The translations under genes were made by a program, and so were the position numbers. The notes under the pieces were generated by a model. The model searched no databases. It was not told where the DNA came from and worked only from the letters and a program-made list of their open reading frames with translations. Positions 55,649 to 64,000 of a DNA stretch of 64,000 nucleotides are shown here, in pieces. Source of the DNA: Methylophilaceae bacterium LSUCC0665 (GTDB lineage: Bacteria > Pseudomonadota > Gammaproteobacteria > Burkholderiales > Methylophilaceae). The stretch spans positions 1,178,001 through 1,242,000 of the forward strand of contig CP103437.1 of the NCBI GenBank assembly GCA_024919215.1. The letters run 5' to 3'. Each line of letters opens with the position of its first letter. Position 1 is the first letter of the stretch.

Positions 55649-56205
55649 TGCAAGTATTTAGTAAAAATAATTTATTGTTGATTAGTTTTTTAGTTTTTTT
55701 GATTTTTCTAACAAGAGGAAGTCATTTTTTAACTGAGTTTTCGATTCCTGATGCAAGTTTAATTGTCTTTTTAACTCTTGGTCTTTTTATCCCATCGATT
55801 TTACTATTTTGTTTATTTTTTATACTTACTGCAGTCATTGATTTTGGTTCTGGTTTTTTTGATAATAGTTTGGCGTTTTGCTTAACGGATGGTTATTGGG
55901 GCCTTATCCCAACTTACCTTGCAATGTTTGTCACCGGAAAATTAATAAAAAATTACGATATTAAATTTAATTTATTTTTTGTAGCACTTCTATTAAGCAT
56001 CACACTCGCTTTTATAATTTCAACAAATACTTACTATATGTTCTCTGATAAATTTGGCAGCCCTTCTTTTTTCACATCAATTCAGTATGGCTGGAATTAT
56101 TTCCCTGCTTATTTGATGCCAAATTTAATATACGGAATGATTGTCTTTACTTTATATCAACTTAACCTCAAAAACTATTTCTTGAAATTCATACAAAGAA
56201 GTTAG
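55645..56205 (+). CDS. btuM: BtuM-like cobalamin transporter (ECF S-component type)
   Basis: A 186-residue membrane protein with about six helices. The pattern RGSHFLTEFSIPDASLIVF near the N-terminus and IDFG...SLAFCLTDGYWGLIPTYLAMF mid-protein fits the BtuM family of solitary S-components found behind B12 riboswitches in betaproteobacteria. Cys79 corresponds to the conserved Cys implicated in binding and decyanating cobalamin. It overlaps btuB by 4 bases under the same riboswitch. No BtuCDF genes are seen here, so this may be the sole inner-membrane step; that is inference. Confidence 0.85.
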   Translation: MMQVFSKNNLLLISFLVFLIFLTRGSHFLTEFSIPDASLIVFLTLGLFIPSILLFCLFFILTAVIDFGSGFFDNSLAFCLTDGYWGLIPTYLAMFVTGKLIKNYDIKFNLFFVALLLSITLAFIISTNTYYMFSDKFGSPSFFTSIQYGWNYFPAYLMPNLIYGMIVFTLYQLNLKNYFLKFIQRS

Positions 56206-56247
56206 CCTTTCATTATCATTATTTGATATAATTTCACGTTCAAATTT

Positions 56248-56323
56248 GGCCAGATAGCTCAGTCGGTAGAGCAGTGGACTGAAAATCCTCGTGTCGACAG
56301 TTCGATTCTGTCTCTGGCCACCA
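56248..56323 (+). tRNA. tRNA-Phe (GAA)
   Basis: A complete 76-base cloverleaf: acceptor GGCCAGA pairs with TCTGGCC, D-loop AGCTCAGTCGGTAGAGC, anticodon GAA at 56281-56283 in loop CTGAAAA, T-arm GACAGTTCGATTCTGTC, and encoded CCA. A T-run (TTTTTT) follows two bases later and may terminate transcription. It lies between btuM and a small membrane gene. Confidence 0.97.
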
Positions 56324-56367
56324 CTTTTTTATGTCCCATCAATATTTTTTCAATAAAACCTAATTAA

Positions 56368-56574
56368 CTAAGTTATCGTTTTAAAAAAGCCCAGGGCAAA
56401 TAATGGTATCTGCAATCCAAAATTGACAAGGATGGCTTTATCTTTATAAAGAAAGCCAGCGATCGTCCAACCAATCACTCCTACACCATGAAAATAAATA
56501 TTTAGCGGATAAATATTTAAATTGGTTAAAAGTATTCCTGTTAAAACTAATGCAGTACTAATCCACTTAATCAT
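56368..56574 (-). CDS. Small membrane protein of unknown function
   Basis: I do not recognise this 68-residue protein with confidence. It has three short hydrophobic segments (about 5-20, 28-42, 49-65), with a Gly-rich turn FHGVGVIGWTIAG and YKDKAILVNFGLQIPLFALG. A good ribosome-binding site (AAAGGATC) precedes the ATG. It is 48 bases downstream of another small membrane gene on the same strand; both probably form an operon. Confidence 0.6.
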   Translation of the reverse strand: MIKWISTALVLTGILLTNLNIYPLNIYFHGVGVIGWTIAGFLYKDKAILVNFGLQIPLFALGFFKTIT

Positions 56575-56622
56575 AATTTTGATCCTTTCTTTTTATAAAG
56601 ATTAGTGTAAATTGAAATGACG

Positions 56623-56805
56623 TTATCTATCACTTAAAAGAATATAGATAAAAATTACAGTAATAACTGAAAAGAGTAGCCACATTCTTTTAATTTCAGA
56701 CTTACGCTCATCATTGGCGCCTTTAAATTCTTTGTAGCCATCCCATGAATGTTTGAAAATAATGAAAAAAAAGATTAAAGCTATTAATTGATATAGATAT
56801 TCCAT
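56623..56805 (-). CDS. Small two-helix membrane protein of unknown function
   Basis: A 60-residue protein with hydrophobic segments at about 4-19 and 42-57 joined by a highly charged linker (GYKEFKGANDERKSEIKR). It is not assigned to a family. It lies upstream of the 68-residue membrane gene and divergent from the ROK kinase gene 56 bases away. Short length makes the call tentative. Confidence 0.5.
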   Translation of the reverse strand: MEYLYQLIALIFFFIIFKHSWDGYKEFKGANDERKSEIKRMWLLFSVITVIFIYILLSDR

Positions 56806-56861
56806 AAAACAATACTAACAAAAACTTGACCAAACATTAATTTAAAAATATATTTTTCTCA

Positions 56862-57743
56862 ATGGAAACTAAATATAAGATTGGCATCGATCTTGGTGGT
56901 ACAAAAATTGAAACGATTGTGCTGAGAGATGAAACGCCTATTTTTAGAGATCGTATTCTAACTGAGGCTGGCAAAGGCCCAGATCATATCTTCAACCAAA
57001 TATCAAAAATTTATAATCAAGCATTAGATGTAGTTGACACAAAACATTTTACAGTCGGGATTTGTACCCCTGGTTCAATTGAGCCTGACACAAAGTTACT
57101 GAGAAATTCAAATACCACCTGTCTCAATGGAATTGCCTTTCATACAATGATTGAAGACAGGCTCAATCATTCAGTCAAAATCGAGAACGATGCGAATTGT
57201 TTTGCTTTAGCTGAAGCTATCTTGGGTGCCGCCAAGGGCTATGAGTTGGTCTTTGGAATTATTATGGGCACAGGTTGCGGGGGTGGTTTTGTATTCAATA
57301 ATCAAATACGTTTGGGCCCAAATTTAATTTGTGGCGAATGGGGGCATTCCATTTTACATCCTCATGGCAACGACTGTTATTGTGGAAAAAAAGGATGTGT
57401 AGAGACATACATATCAGGTAGCGGGATAGAGACACGCTTACATAATTATAATTTGAATTACTCTGCTCAAGAATTTTTTAACAAATCAAATAAGAGCGAT
57501 TTAGAAATAAAAATTTATGATGAGTTTATGAATAATTTTGGAAGGTCTGTTGCTAATATTATTAATAGCATTGATCCAGATGTCATTGTATTAGGAGGAG
57601 GGCTATCTAATTTATCAGGTCTCTATAGCCAGGGTATTGAAGAAATTCAAAAGTATGTATTTTCTGAATCTTTCAAAACACCCATTGTTATGAATAAGCT
57701 TGGGGATTCTGCTGGAGTTTATGGAGCAGCGCTGTTGAAATAA
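56862..57743 (+). CDS. ROK family sugar kinase
   Basis: Cytosolic hexose kinase of 293 residues. The phosphate loop is IGIDLGGTKIETIVL, the catalytic Asp lies in KIENDANCFALAE, ATP contacts are in GIIMGTGCGGGFV, and the ROK zinc site is GEWGHSIL...CYCGKKGCVETYISG. C-terminal DVIVLGGGLSNL is typical. It resembles fructokinase/glucokinase (Mak) members; the exact sugar is uncertain. In a PTS lacking sugar EIIB and EIIC components, such a kinase would be how free hexoses are activated (inference). Confidence 0.88.
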   Translation: METKYKIGIDLGGTKIETIVLRDETPIFRDRILTEAGKGPDHIFNQISKIYNQALDVVDTKHFTVGICTPGSIEPDTKLLRNSNTTCLNGIAFHTMIEDRLNHSVKIENDANCFALAEAILGAAKGYELVFGIIMGTGCGGGFVFNNQIRLGPNLICGEWGHSILHPHGNDCYCGKKGCVETYISGSGIETRLHNYNLNYSAQEFFNKSNKSDLEIKIYDEFMNNFGRSVANIINSIDPDVIVLGGGLSNLSGLYSQGIEEIQKYVFSESFKTPIVMNKLGDSAGVYGAALLK

Positions 57744-57789
57744 AATTTATTATGAATATAATCAAACCATTACTTTTTAGAGACATTCC

Positions 57790-58182
57790 ATGATCCCAGT
57801 TACTGCCCTATTTAGTGCGATACTATTTTTTCTATACTATTACTTAGCTAAAAATGTCATTCAAATTCGACGTAATAACAAAATTGCGATAGGTTTTGCA
57901 AAAAATAAAGAGCTTGAACAAGCCATTGCAGCGCACTCAAATTTTAACCAATATGTTCCACTTGGATTAATTATGATGGCATGTATGGAATTAAATAAAA
58001 TTCACTTTTCAATCATATTTTTAGTTGGTATTTCTTTTACCTTTGGCAGGATTATCCATGCTAAATCATTCCTGAAAAAAACAATGGACTTAAAACAGCG
58101 GGTACAAGGAATGAAGTTTACCTTTTGGACCATGGTCGTTATGGCTGTACTTAATATTGTTAGCTTCTTAATAAGAATCTAA
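57790..58182 (+). CDS. MAPEG family membrane protein
   Basis: A 130-residue four-helix membrane protein. The family core is visible: IQIRRNNKIAIGF, then ELEQAIAAHSNFNQYVPLGLI with the conserved N and P, and FTFGRIIHAKSFL. Bacterial MAPEG proteins are relatives of microsomal glutathione transferases, but most lack a known substrate. It follows the ROK kinase by 46 bases and precedes the ferritin-like gene. Confidence 0.88.
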   Translation: MIPVTALFSAILFFLYYYLAKNVIQIRRNNKIAIGFAKNKELEQAIAAHSNFNQYVPLGLIMMACMELNKIHFSIIFLVGISFTFGRIIHAKSFLKKTMDLKQRVQGMKFTFWTMVVMAVLNIVSFLIRI

Positions 58183-58260
58183 ATAGCAATCATTCTTGTT
58201 TCTGCAATCTTTGGCATTTTATGTTTAAATCAATCTAAATTTTAACTTTAGGGATTTATC

Positions 58261-58707
58261 ATGGATAACAAAAAAATAATTGATGCACTGAACAAAATTT
58301 TAGAATTAGAACTTGCTGGTGTTGTTCGTTATACTCATTACAGCTTAATGGTCTATGGCTATAGCCGTATTCCAATCATTTCCTGGCTAAGAGATCAGGC
58401 GACTGAATCTCTTGATCATGCAAATAAAGCTGGAGAAGTAATTACTAATCTAGGTGGACACCCATCTCTTGCAATAGGTCCTTTATTAGAAACTGAAAAT
58501 CATGATATCGGCGATATCTTAAGAGAATCTTTGGATCACGAGATGGCTGCTTTAAACTCATATAAAGAGTTACTAAAATTGGTTGAAGGTCATTCAGTGA
58601 TGTTAGAGGAATATGCTAGAGAGATGATTTACAATGAGGAGCTCCATTTAGGTGAAGTAGACAAGATGTTACGAAATCCTGGTGATATGGAACCATTTAA
58701 TAAATGA
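58261..58707 (+). CDS. Bacterioferritin-like diiron protein
   Basis: A 148-residue four-helix bundle with the ferritin-type metal ligands in order: Glu in LELAGVVRYTHYSLM, E-x2-H in TESLDHANKAGEV, Glu in SLDHEMAALNSY, and E-x2-H in NEELHLGEVDKML. This suggests iron oxidation or storage. It is slightly shorter than true bacterioferritin (about 158 aa), and heme binding cannot be judged. tusA overlaps its end by 4 bases. A ribosome-binding site (AGGGAT) precedes the ATG. Confidence 0.85.
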   Translation: MDNKKIIDALNKILELELAGVVRYTHYSLMVYGYSRIPIISWLRDQATESLDHANKAGEVITNLGGHPSLAIGPLLETENHDIGDILRESLDHEMAALNSYKELLKLVEGHSVMLEEYAREMIYNEELHLGEVDKMLRNPGDMEPFNK

Positions 58708-58940
58708 GTGAAAATTATATCGAAGTAGAATTAGATGCAATTGGGCAGAAATGCCCAATGCCTCTACTTTCTACAAAAAAAGCTTTAAGCAATATTGAAA
58801 GAGGTCAGATTTTAAAAATTATTGCTACAGATCAAAATGCAGTTAAAGATCTTAAGGCTTTTTGTGAATATACCGATCATGAATTTATTGATGATCGAAG
58901 TGAAAACGAAACTTTTATAATTCGAATATTAAAAGGCTAG
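58704..58940 (+). CDS. tusA: TusA family sulfurtransferase
   Basis: Small sulfur carrier of 78 residues with the persulfide Cys17 in the signature [16 protein letters not shown]. TusA proteins deliver sulfur for tRNA 2-thiolation or cofactor synthesis. It overlaps the ferritin-like gene upstream and, tail-to-tail, valS by 4 bases. Members of this family are hard to tell apart, so the precise pathway is open; the MoeB/ThiF-like gene nearby also belongs to sulfur-transfer chemistry. Confidence 0.87.
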   Translation: MSENYIEVELDAIGQKCPMPLLSTKKALSNIERGQILKIIATDQNAVKDLKAFCEYTDHEFIDDRSENETFIIRILKG

Positions 58941-61744
58941 CTATCTAATCTTGATAATTGTTCTTTAAATTTTTGCAAATCATCTGAGAACTTTTTCTGT
59001 CTTTCTTTTTCCTGAGCAATAACACTTTCCGGCGCCTTCTCTATAAAAGATTGATTCGCTAATTTCCCGTCAGCTTTTTTTAACTCTACAGTTAATTTAT
59101 CTATTTCTTTTTGCAATCTTTGTTTCTCAGCAGCAACATCAATTTCAACTTTTAGCATCAATTTGTATTCACCGACAATAGCCACTGGTGCATCAATTTT
59201 TTCAAATTTATCAATGACACTAATGGATTCCAATTTTGCAAGTTGCAATAAATAATCTTGATATGCTTGAATAGTCTCTGGGTTCCCAATAACAAGAAGA
59301 GGAACTTTTTCTGCAGGAGATATATTCATCTCCCCTCTTAATTTTCGACACTCTTCTACCATATGTTTTAAGGTTTGCATCCAGGCTTCAGCATCCTTAT
59401 CAATTTTTTTCTCTCTGAATAAAGGATAACTTTGTAACATAATCGTTTCAGAGTGAGTGCCTGTTTTATGAGAAATAATTTGCCAAATTTCTTCTGAGAT
59501 AAATGGCATCACAGGGTGGATCATTTTAAGGATTTTCTCTAATATGCCCAATAGTGTTCTTTTTGTTCCCCGGATCGTTGCCTGAGAATTAGATTTATTT
59601 AATTGTACCTTGGCGACTTCGAGGTACCAATCACAATATTCATCCCAGATGAATTGATACATCTCTTGAGCAGCAAGATCAAAGCGATAATTTTCAAAAT
59701 TAGATTCTATATTTCTTAATGTATTTTGAAAAATAGATGAAATCCACCGGTCAGCTTGCGAGAAATTCATAAAGCCATCTGTACATTGTTCAAAACCATT
59801 ATCATCATCTGGACAATTCATTAACACAAACCTAGATGCATTCCAGATCTTATTACAAAAATTTCGATATCCTTCACATCGATTCAGATCAAATTTAATA
59901 TCTCGGCCAGGAGAGGCTAGACTTGCAAACGTGAATCTCAGTGCATCTGTTCCATAAGCTAGAATTCCATCTGGAAATTCTTTTTTGGTACGTTTAGCAA
60001 TTGATTCTTTTTGTGTTGGATTCATTAATCCATAAGTTCTTTTATCAATTAATTTGTCTAAATCAATGCCATCAATTAAATCGATAGGATCAAGAACATT
60101 ACCTTTCGACTTACTCATTTTCTGGCCTTCTGAGTCACGTATCAGTCCGTGCACATAAACATGTTTGAATGGGATTTTTCGCGTAACGTATTTAGTCAAC
60201 ATGACCATTCGCGCCACCCAGAAGAAAATGATGTCAAAACCTGTTACCAGGACTGAGGATGGGAGGTATTTATCAAGCACAGGATTAGATACGCTTGGAT
60301 ATTCCGGTGTCCAATCTAATGTCGAAAATGGCCATAAGGCAGATGAAAACCATGTATCAAGAACATCATCATCTTGCTGCAAATTCTTTGGGTCAATGCC
60401 TTTATCGGCGGCAATTTTTTCAGCCTCTTTTTTATTATGAGCAACAATAATCTCATCGTTAGGTCCATACCATGCAGGTATTTGATGGCCCCACCAGAGC
60501 TGTCGTGAAATACACCAGTCTTGAATATTTTCCAACCACTGGTTATAGGTATTCTTCCAATTATCAGGGTAAAACTTCACCTCTCCTGATTTAACAACAT
60601 TTAGAGCTTCTGCAGCGATACTTGGGCTTTGATTAACTTCTTTAGACATCGCCACAAACCATTGATCCGTTAAGAGTGGTTCTATAACGACATTGGTTCT
60701 ATCACCTCGTGGAATTTTTAGCTGGTAATCTTCAACTTTATTTAAATAGCCTTGTTCTTTGAGTTTTTCAACAATTTTTTTTCGCGCTTCAAATCTTTCT
60801 AGCCCTTCAAACTCCCCGCCGTTCTCATTAATATAGCCATCAAGACTCATAATGTTAATCATTTCTAAAGAGTGTCTTTTGCCCACCTCATAATCGTTAA
60901 AGTCATGTGCAGGAGTGACCTTTACAACACCTGTTCCAAATTCCATGTCCACATATTCATCAGCAATAATCGGTATCTCTCTTCCAGTCAGAGGAAGAAT
61001 CACATGTGATCCAATTAGGCTGTTGTAACGATCATCATCAGGATGCACCATCACGGCAACATCACCCAGCATTGTTTCTGGTCTTGTTGTTGCAACAGTA
61101 AGTTTGTCATCATGATTATTTGCAAGAGGATAATCGATATGCCATAAATGACCATTTTCTTCTTCTTGAATCACTTCTAGATCAGAGACAGCGGTTTGTA
61201 ACTTTACATCCCAGTTAACTAAACGCTTTCCTCGGTAGATGAGTCCATCATTGTATAACTTAACAAAGACCTGATTCACACTTTTGGACAAACCTTCATC
61301 CATAGTAAATCTTTCACGACTCCAGTCAGGTGAAGTGCCAAGCCGTCTCATTTGCTGAGTAATTTTCCCCCCGGATTCTTCTTTCCATTCCCAAACTTTC
61401 TCTATAAATTTTTCCCGTCCCAAATCATGTCTTGAAATATTTTTTTGATCCAATTGTCTTTCAACAACTATTTGTGTTGCAATGCCTGCATGATCTGTAC
61501 CTGGCTGCCATAAAGTATTGGACCCTCTCATGCGATGGTACCTAGTCAAACTATCCATTAAAGTTTGATTAAAGCCATGCCCCATGTGGAGTGTTCCGGT
61601 GACATTAGGAGGAGGTAGTAAAATAGAAAAATTATCTTTTTTTGCTTGATCTAATCCACATTGATAATAACCCTGCTGCTCCCAGAAGGCGTACCACTTT
61701 GACTCTATAGATGATGGATTAAAGGATTTTTCTAATTCTTGCAT
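58937..61744 (-). CDS. valS: Valyl-tRNA synthetase
   Basis: Class Ia synthetase of 935 residues. The HIGH box is [15 protein letters not shown] near 48 and the KMSKS box is [14 protein letters not shown] near 550, with the CP1 editing domain between. An anticodon-binding domain and a C-terminal coiled-coil arm (about 870-935, [20 protein letters not shown]) complete it. Length is typical. It follows the MoeB/ThiF-like gene by 26 bases on the same strand. Confidence 0.97.
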   Translation of the reverse strand: MQELEKSFNPSSIESKWYAFWEQQGYYQCGLDQAKKDNFSILLPPPNVTGTLHMGHGFNQTLMDSLTRYHRMRGSNTLWQPGTDHAGIATQIVVERQLDQKNISRHDLGREKFIEKVWEWKEESGGKITQQMRRLGTSPDWSRERFTMDEGLSKSVNQVFVKLYNDGLIYRGKRLVNWDVKLQTAVSDLEVIQEEENGHLWHIDYPLANNHDDKLTVATTRPETMLGDVAVMVHPDDDRYNSLIGSHVILPLTGREIPIIADEYVDMEFGTGVVKVTPAHDFNDYEVGKRHSLEMINIMSLDGYINENGGEFEGLERFEARKKIVEKLKEQGYLNKVEDYQLKIPRGDRTNVVIEPLLTDQWFVAMSKEVNQSPSIAAEALNVVKSGEVKFYPDNWKNTYNQWLENIQDWCISRQLWWGHQIPAWYGPNDEIIVAHNKKEAEKIAADKGIDPKNLQQDDDVLDTWFSSALWPFSTLDWTPEYPSVSNPVLDKYLPSSVLVTGFDIIFFWVARMVMLTKYVTRKIPFKHVYVHGLIRDSEGQKMSKSKGNVLDPIDLIDGIDLDKLIDKRTYGLMNPTQKESIAKRTKKEFPDGILAYGTDALRFTFASLASPGRDIKFDLNRCEGYRNFCNKIWNASRFVLMNCPDDDNGFEQCTDGFMNFSQADRWISSIFQNTLRNIESNFENYRFDLAAQEMYQFIWDEYCDWYLEVAKVQLNKSNSQATIRGTKRTLLGILEKILKMIHPVMPFISEEIWQIISHKTGTHSETIMLQSYPLFREKKIDKDAEAWMQTLKHMVEECRKLRGEMNISPAEKVPLLVIGNPETIQAYQDYLLQLAKLESISVIDKFEKIDAPVAIVGEYKLMLKVEIDVAAEKQRLQKEIDKLTVELKKADGKLANQSFIEKAPESVIAQEKERQKKFSDDLQKFKEQLSRLDS

Positions 61745-61770
61745 AAGGATGATATTTTATCACGATGCTT

Positions 61771-62535
61771 TTAGGAATGATCGGATGAAGATGAACAGAT
61801 TGTGCATCCTTTATCTTTTTTAAATAAGATTGTTTTCCATTCATTACTTTTCCCATCAAAGATCTTTAATTGATTTTGGGGAGGGCTGAGGTTTAATAAT
61901 ACTTTAATTGTTTCTAGTGCTTGCATTACCCCAATTATGCCAACCACTGGAGCAAGTATTCCATGATCAGCACATCTGAGTTCATTTTCTTCGCCATTGT
62001 CAGGAAACAAACATTCATAGCAAGCTGAGCTGTTTTCCCTAAAATCAAAAATGGCGAGCTGTCCTTCGAATCTAATAGCTGAACCGGAAATAAGTGGGAT
62101 TTTATTTTTAAAAGCTATTTTATTAACAATATATCTAGTTTGAAAATTATCAGAACAATCGAGTATTGCATCCACTGAATTATTTTTTATGTATGAATCA
62201 AATTCATTTTGACTTAATTTTTTATCTATAGCATTAATATTGATATTCGAATTTATAGATGCAATAAAACTTTTAGCAGAATGTGCTTTGTTGATTTGTA
62301 GTTTATCTTCTGTGTGTGCTATTTGCCTTTGTAAATTTGATAATTCCACTTTATCAAAATCACATAAGGTTAATTCACCAATACCAGAAGAAGCAAGATA
62401 AATTGATGCTGGCGATCCCAAACCTCCCAAACCAACTACTAAAACATGACTATCTAAAAGCTTTTGTTGGCCATCATAATCAATTTCAGGAAGTAGAATA
62501 TGTCTTCCATATCTTTCTAAATCTTGATCATTCAT
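61771..62535 (-). CDS. MoeB/ThiF-family adenylyltransferase
   Basis: E1-like enzyme that adenylates the C-terminus of a ubiquitin-like sulfur carrier (MoaD or ThiS). The 254 residues have the nucleotide fold VVGLGGLGSPASIYLAS, the Arg-finger region VELSNLQRQIAHTE, and DCSDNFQTRYIVN. Two zinc-binding Cys pairs are present (CYECLFP and CTICSSSS). There is no C-terminal rhodanese domain. MoeB or ThiF cannot be separated here; moaC in this window favours Moco synthesis. It overlaps a small lipoprotein gene by 8 bases. Confidence 0.9.
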   Translation of the reverse strand: MNDQDLERYGRHILLPEIDYDGQQKLLDSHVLVVGLGGLGSPASIYLASSGIGELTLCDFDKVELSNLQRQIAHTEDKLQINKAHSAKSFIASINSNININAIDKKLSQNEFDSYIKNNSVDAILDCSDNFQTRYIVNKIAFKNKIPLISGSAIRFEGQLAIFDFRENSSACYECLFPDNGEENELRCADHGILAPVVGIIGVMQALETIKVLLNLSPPQNQLKIFDGKSNEWKTILFKKDKGCTICSSSSDHS

Positions 62536-62749
62536 TTATCTTAAATTCATACCTGTTGGTCATAAATGGATTTCTAGACAAATCCGAACAAGTTGCAGGT
62601 CTATAACTTTCAATATTTTCAAGTATTTTGAATGAAGAAATGTTTTCTGGATCTGCGTATCTTTCAAAATCCATTTTTTTACTTGATATAGTACTAACAG
62701 TTTTACAACCACTAATTATAAAAAATAGAATTAAAGTAGATATCTTCAT
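62528..62749 (-). CDS. Small putative lipoprotein
   Basis: A 73-residue protein with a short lipoprotein signal (MKISTLILFFIISGC, lipobox ISGC). The rest has no recognised domain (MDFERYADPENISSFKI in the middle). It starts 26 bases after the tRNA-His end with no clear ribosome-binding site, and overlaps the MoeB/ThiF gene by 8 bases. It may be read from the tRNA operon transcript. Moderate confidence because of its size. Confidence 0.6.
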   Translation of the reverse strand: MKISTLILFFIISGCKTVSTISSKKMDFERYADPENISSFKILENIESYRPATCSDLSRNPFMTNRYEFKINE

Positions 62750-62775
62750 TATTGATTAAATTATAAACTAGAATT

Positions 62776-62852
62776 TGGGGTGGCTGATGGGGCTCGAACC
62801 CACGACAACAGGAATCACAATCCTGGACTCTACCAACTGAGCTACAGCCACC
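62776..62852 (-). tRNA. tRNA-His (GTG)
   Basis: 77 bases with the extra G at -1 opposite discriminator C, diagnostic of tRNA-His. Acceptor GTGGCTG pairs with CAGCCAC, the anticodon GTG sits in loop ATTGTGATT, the T-arm is CGTGGGTTCGAGCCCCATC-like, and CCA is encoded. Last of the Pro-Arg-His operon. Confidence 0.97.
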
Positions 62853-62860
62853 AATGAAAT

Positions 62861-62937
62861 TGGCCTGCCCGACAGGAATCGAACCTGTAACCTACGGCTT
62901 AGAAGGCCGTTGCTCTATCCAGTTGAGCTACGGGCAG
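62861..62937 (-). tRNA. tRNA-Arg (TCT)
   Basis: 77 bases: acceptor CTGCCCG with CGGGCAG, anticodon stem ACGGC/GCCGT around loop CTTCTAA (anticodon TCT), T-arm ACAGGTTCGATTCCTGT and encoded CCA. The first acceptor pair is C1-G72 rather than the common G1-C72. Middle gene of the operon, 8 bases before tRNA-His. Confidence 0.96.
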
Positions 62938-62990
62938 CTTAACGTAATAATAAAGCTTGCTACAGTATACTCTATAATTATGAGTAACAA

Positions 62991-63067
62991 TGGTCGGGGT
63001 GGAGAGATTCGAACTCCCGACATCCTGCTCCCAAAGCAGGCGCGCTACCAGGCTACGCTACACCCCG
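62991..63067 (-). tRNA. tRNA-Pro (TGG)
   Basis: 77 bases: acceptor CGGGGTG with CACCCCG (C1-G72 is the normal proline identity pair), anticodon TGG in loop TTTGGGA, T-arm CGGGAGTTCGAATCTCTC and encoded CCA. First gene of the tRNA operon. Confidence 0.97.
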
Positions 63068-63075
63068 AACGCGCA

Positions 63076-63104
63076 AATATATCGCAATTTGTTTATTTGG
63101 TCAA
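63076..63104 (-). promoter_or_regulatory. Promoter of the tRNA Pro-Arg-His operon
   Basis: TTGACC (63099-63104) and TATATT (63076-63081) are separated by exactly 17 bases, followed by a GC-rich discriminator (TGCGCG) just before tRNA-Pro. A GC-rich discriminator is typical of stable-RNA promoters under stringent control. Confidence 0.8.
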
Positions 63105-63172
63105 ATGGTAAATCCCCAAAATGGAAAAATTAAAGGTATTTATATATAATCAAGCAATTTGATGGAGGATTT

Positions 63173-64000
63173 ATGACAGCACAAATAATCGATGGCAAAA
63201 AGATTGCCAACAGCCTTCTTGAAGAATTAAAGGAAGAAATAACGAAGAGGCAACAAAGTGGAATAAGAAATCCTGCACTTGCAGTTATCCTTGTTGGTGA
63301 TGATCCTGCATCATCAGTCTATGTCAACAATAAAAGAAAGGCGTGCGAAAAGGTTGGAATTAAATCTTTATTTTATGACCTTCCAGCTACAACCTCACAA
63401 ACTGAATTAGAAAAACTAATTATAGATTTAAATAATGATAAAGATGTAGATGGTATTCTTGTTCAATCGCCATTACCTCACCCATTAGATGAAGACCGAA
63501 TTCTTGATCTTATTTCACCAAATAAGGATGTCGATGGATTTCATCCTATTAACTTGGGCTTGTTGGCCATGCGTCAACCAAAGTTTCGCTCATGCACACC
63601 ATATGGTGTCATTAAGATGCTAAAAGCTATGCAAATAGATGTATTAGGCAAAGATGCTGTAGTGGTTGGGGCATCAAATCATGTTGGTCGACCAATGGCT
63701 TTTGAACTCTTGCTAGCTGGTGCAACGGTTACACAGTGTCATAGCAAAACTCAAAATATTGAAGACAAAATCAACAATGCGGACATTGTTGTCGCAGCAG
63801 TTGGAAGGCCAGAAATGGTCAAGGGCTCTTGGATCAAAAAGGGTGCTGTTGTAATTGATATTGGTATTAATCGGGTTGGAGACAAACTTATTGGCGATGT
63901 TGAATTTGAGGTAGCGAAATATAATGCTTCATTCATAACACCAGTGCCCGGCGGGGTTGGTCCAATGACAGTGGCTACCCTGATGAGCAATACCCTAGAT
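63173..64000 (+). CDS. folD: Bifunctional methylenetetrahydrofolate dehydrogenase/cyclohydrolase (partial, runs off right edge)
   Basis: Interconverts 5,10-methylene- and 10-formyl-THF, central to C1 metabolism and purine synthesis. The first 276 codons are in the window; the family is about 285 residues, so only the last few are missing. Motifs: [14 protein letters not shown] with catalytic Lys, [16 protein letters not shown], the nucleotide loop [14 protein letters not shown] and the C-terminal [17 protein letters not shown] ribosome-binding site precedes the ATG by 5 bases. It diverges from the tRNA operon. metF and fmt in this window share its folate pool. Confidence 0.97.
   Translation, partial: MTAQIIDGKKIANSLLEELKEEITKRQQSGIRNPALAVILVGDDPASSVYVNNKRKACEKVGIKSLFYDLPATTSQTELEKLIIDLNNDKDVDGILVQSPLPHPLDEDRILDLISPNKDVDGFHPINLGLLAMRQPKFRSCTPYGVIKMLKAMQIDVLGKDAVVVGASNHVGRPMAFELLLAGATVTQCHSKTQNIEDKINNADIVVAAVGRPEMVKGSWIKKGAVVIDIGINRVGDKLIGDVEFEVAKYNASFITPVPGGVGPMTVATLMSNTLD

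Noticed and set aside
62854-63111. 85-codon open frame on the plus strand
   Set aside because: It is antisense to tRNA-Arg and tRNA-Pro and starts beside tRNA-His; its apparent protein is tRNA sequence read backwards.

Overview
The window is a compact, AT-rich bacterial chromosome segment (roughly one third G+C by eye). Genes are packed with many start/stop overlaps (ATGA, TAATG) and tail-to-tail overlaps. No insertion sequence, prophage or CRISPR array is visible, and no stretch longer than about 300 bases lacks a gene or RNA. The gene order is betaproteobacterial: purM next to a DUF3108 gene; rsmB, a DUF4390 gene, then ntrY and ntrX; metK, ahcY and metF behind an S-adenosylhomocysteine (SAH) riboswitch; rpoN, hpf, rapZ and a small PTS; zapA followed by 6S RNA. 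Low G+C, tight packing and missing cluster members suggest a genome-streamlined Methylophilales-like organism (OM43 or Methylopumilus type). That taxonomic call is inference.

Layout. 1-4.1 kb: pepA (cut by the left edge) diverges from lptF-lptG, then two small membrane proteins. 4.1-10 kb: ampD, a two-gene RND efflux pump and a dicarboxylate symporter. 10-13.6 kb: an RNA m5C methyltransferase, DUF3108, purM and hda. 13.6-20.8 kb: ahpF/ahpC, a BepA-like protease, moaC, a ThiO-like oxidase and a Kef-type antiporter. 20.8-28.4 kb: one long plus-strand run with LPS transport genes (kdsD, lptC, lptA, lptB), rpoN, hpf, rapZ and PTS genes (EIIA, HPr, EI). 28.4-38.3 kb: oligopeptidase A, xthA, the NtrY/NtrX pair, DUF4390, rsmB, fmt, def and smg. 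38.3-41.9 kb: the activated methyl cycle (metF, ahcY, metK). 41.9-45.2 kb: an LpxL-like acyltransferase, dapF, xerC, a ZapB-like protein, zapA and 6S RNA. 45.2-51 kb: DUF2237, an EVE protein, a beta-propeller lipoprotein, ilvA, rpiA, phoU, yggX and dgkA. 51-56.2 kb: a ZnuD-like metal receptor operon diverging from a cobalamin-riboswitch btuB-btuM operon. 56.2-64 kb: tRNA-Phe, small membrane proteins, a ROK kinase, MAPEG, a ferritin-like protein, tusA, valS, a MoeB/ThiF enzyme, a tRNA Pro-Arg-His operon and folD (cut by the right edge).

The most informative signals are signs of regulatory simplification and nutrient scavenging. HPr has Asn at position 46, where the regulatory serine normally sits, and both hprK and ptsN are absent from their usual place. 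The NtrX-like regulator keeps its receiver and Fis-type HTH but its central domain has no ATPase or sigma-54 contact motifs. B12 uptake is reduced to a riboswitch-controlled receptor plus a BtuM-type membrane protein, sharing a very short intergenic region with a probable zinc-receptor operon. phoU is preceded by a tandem pair of AT-rich palindromes.
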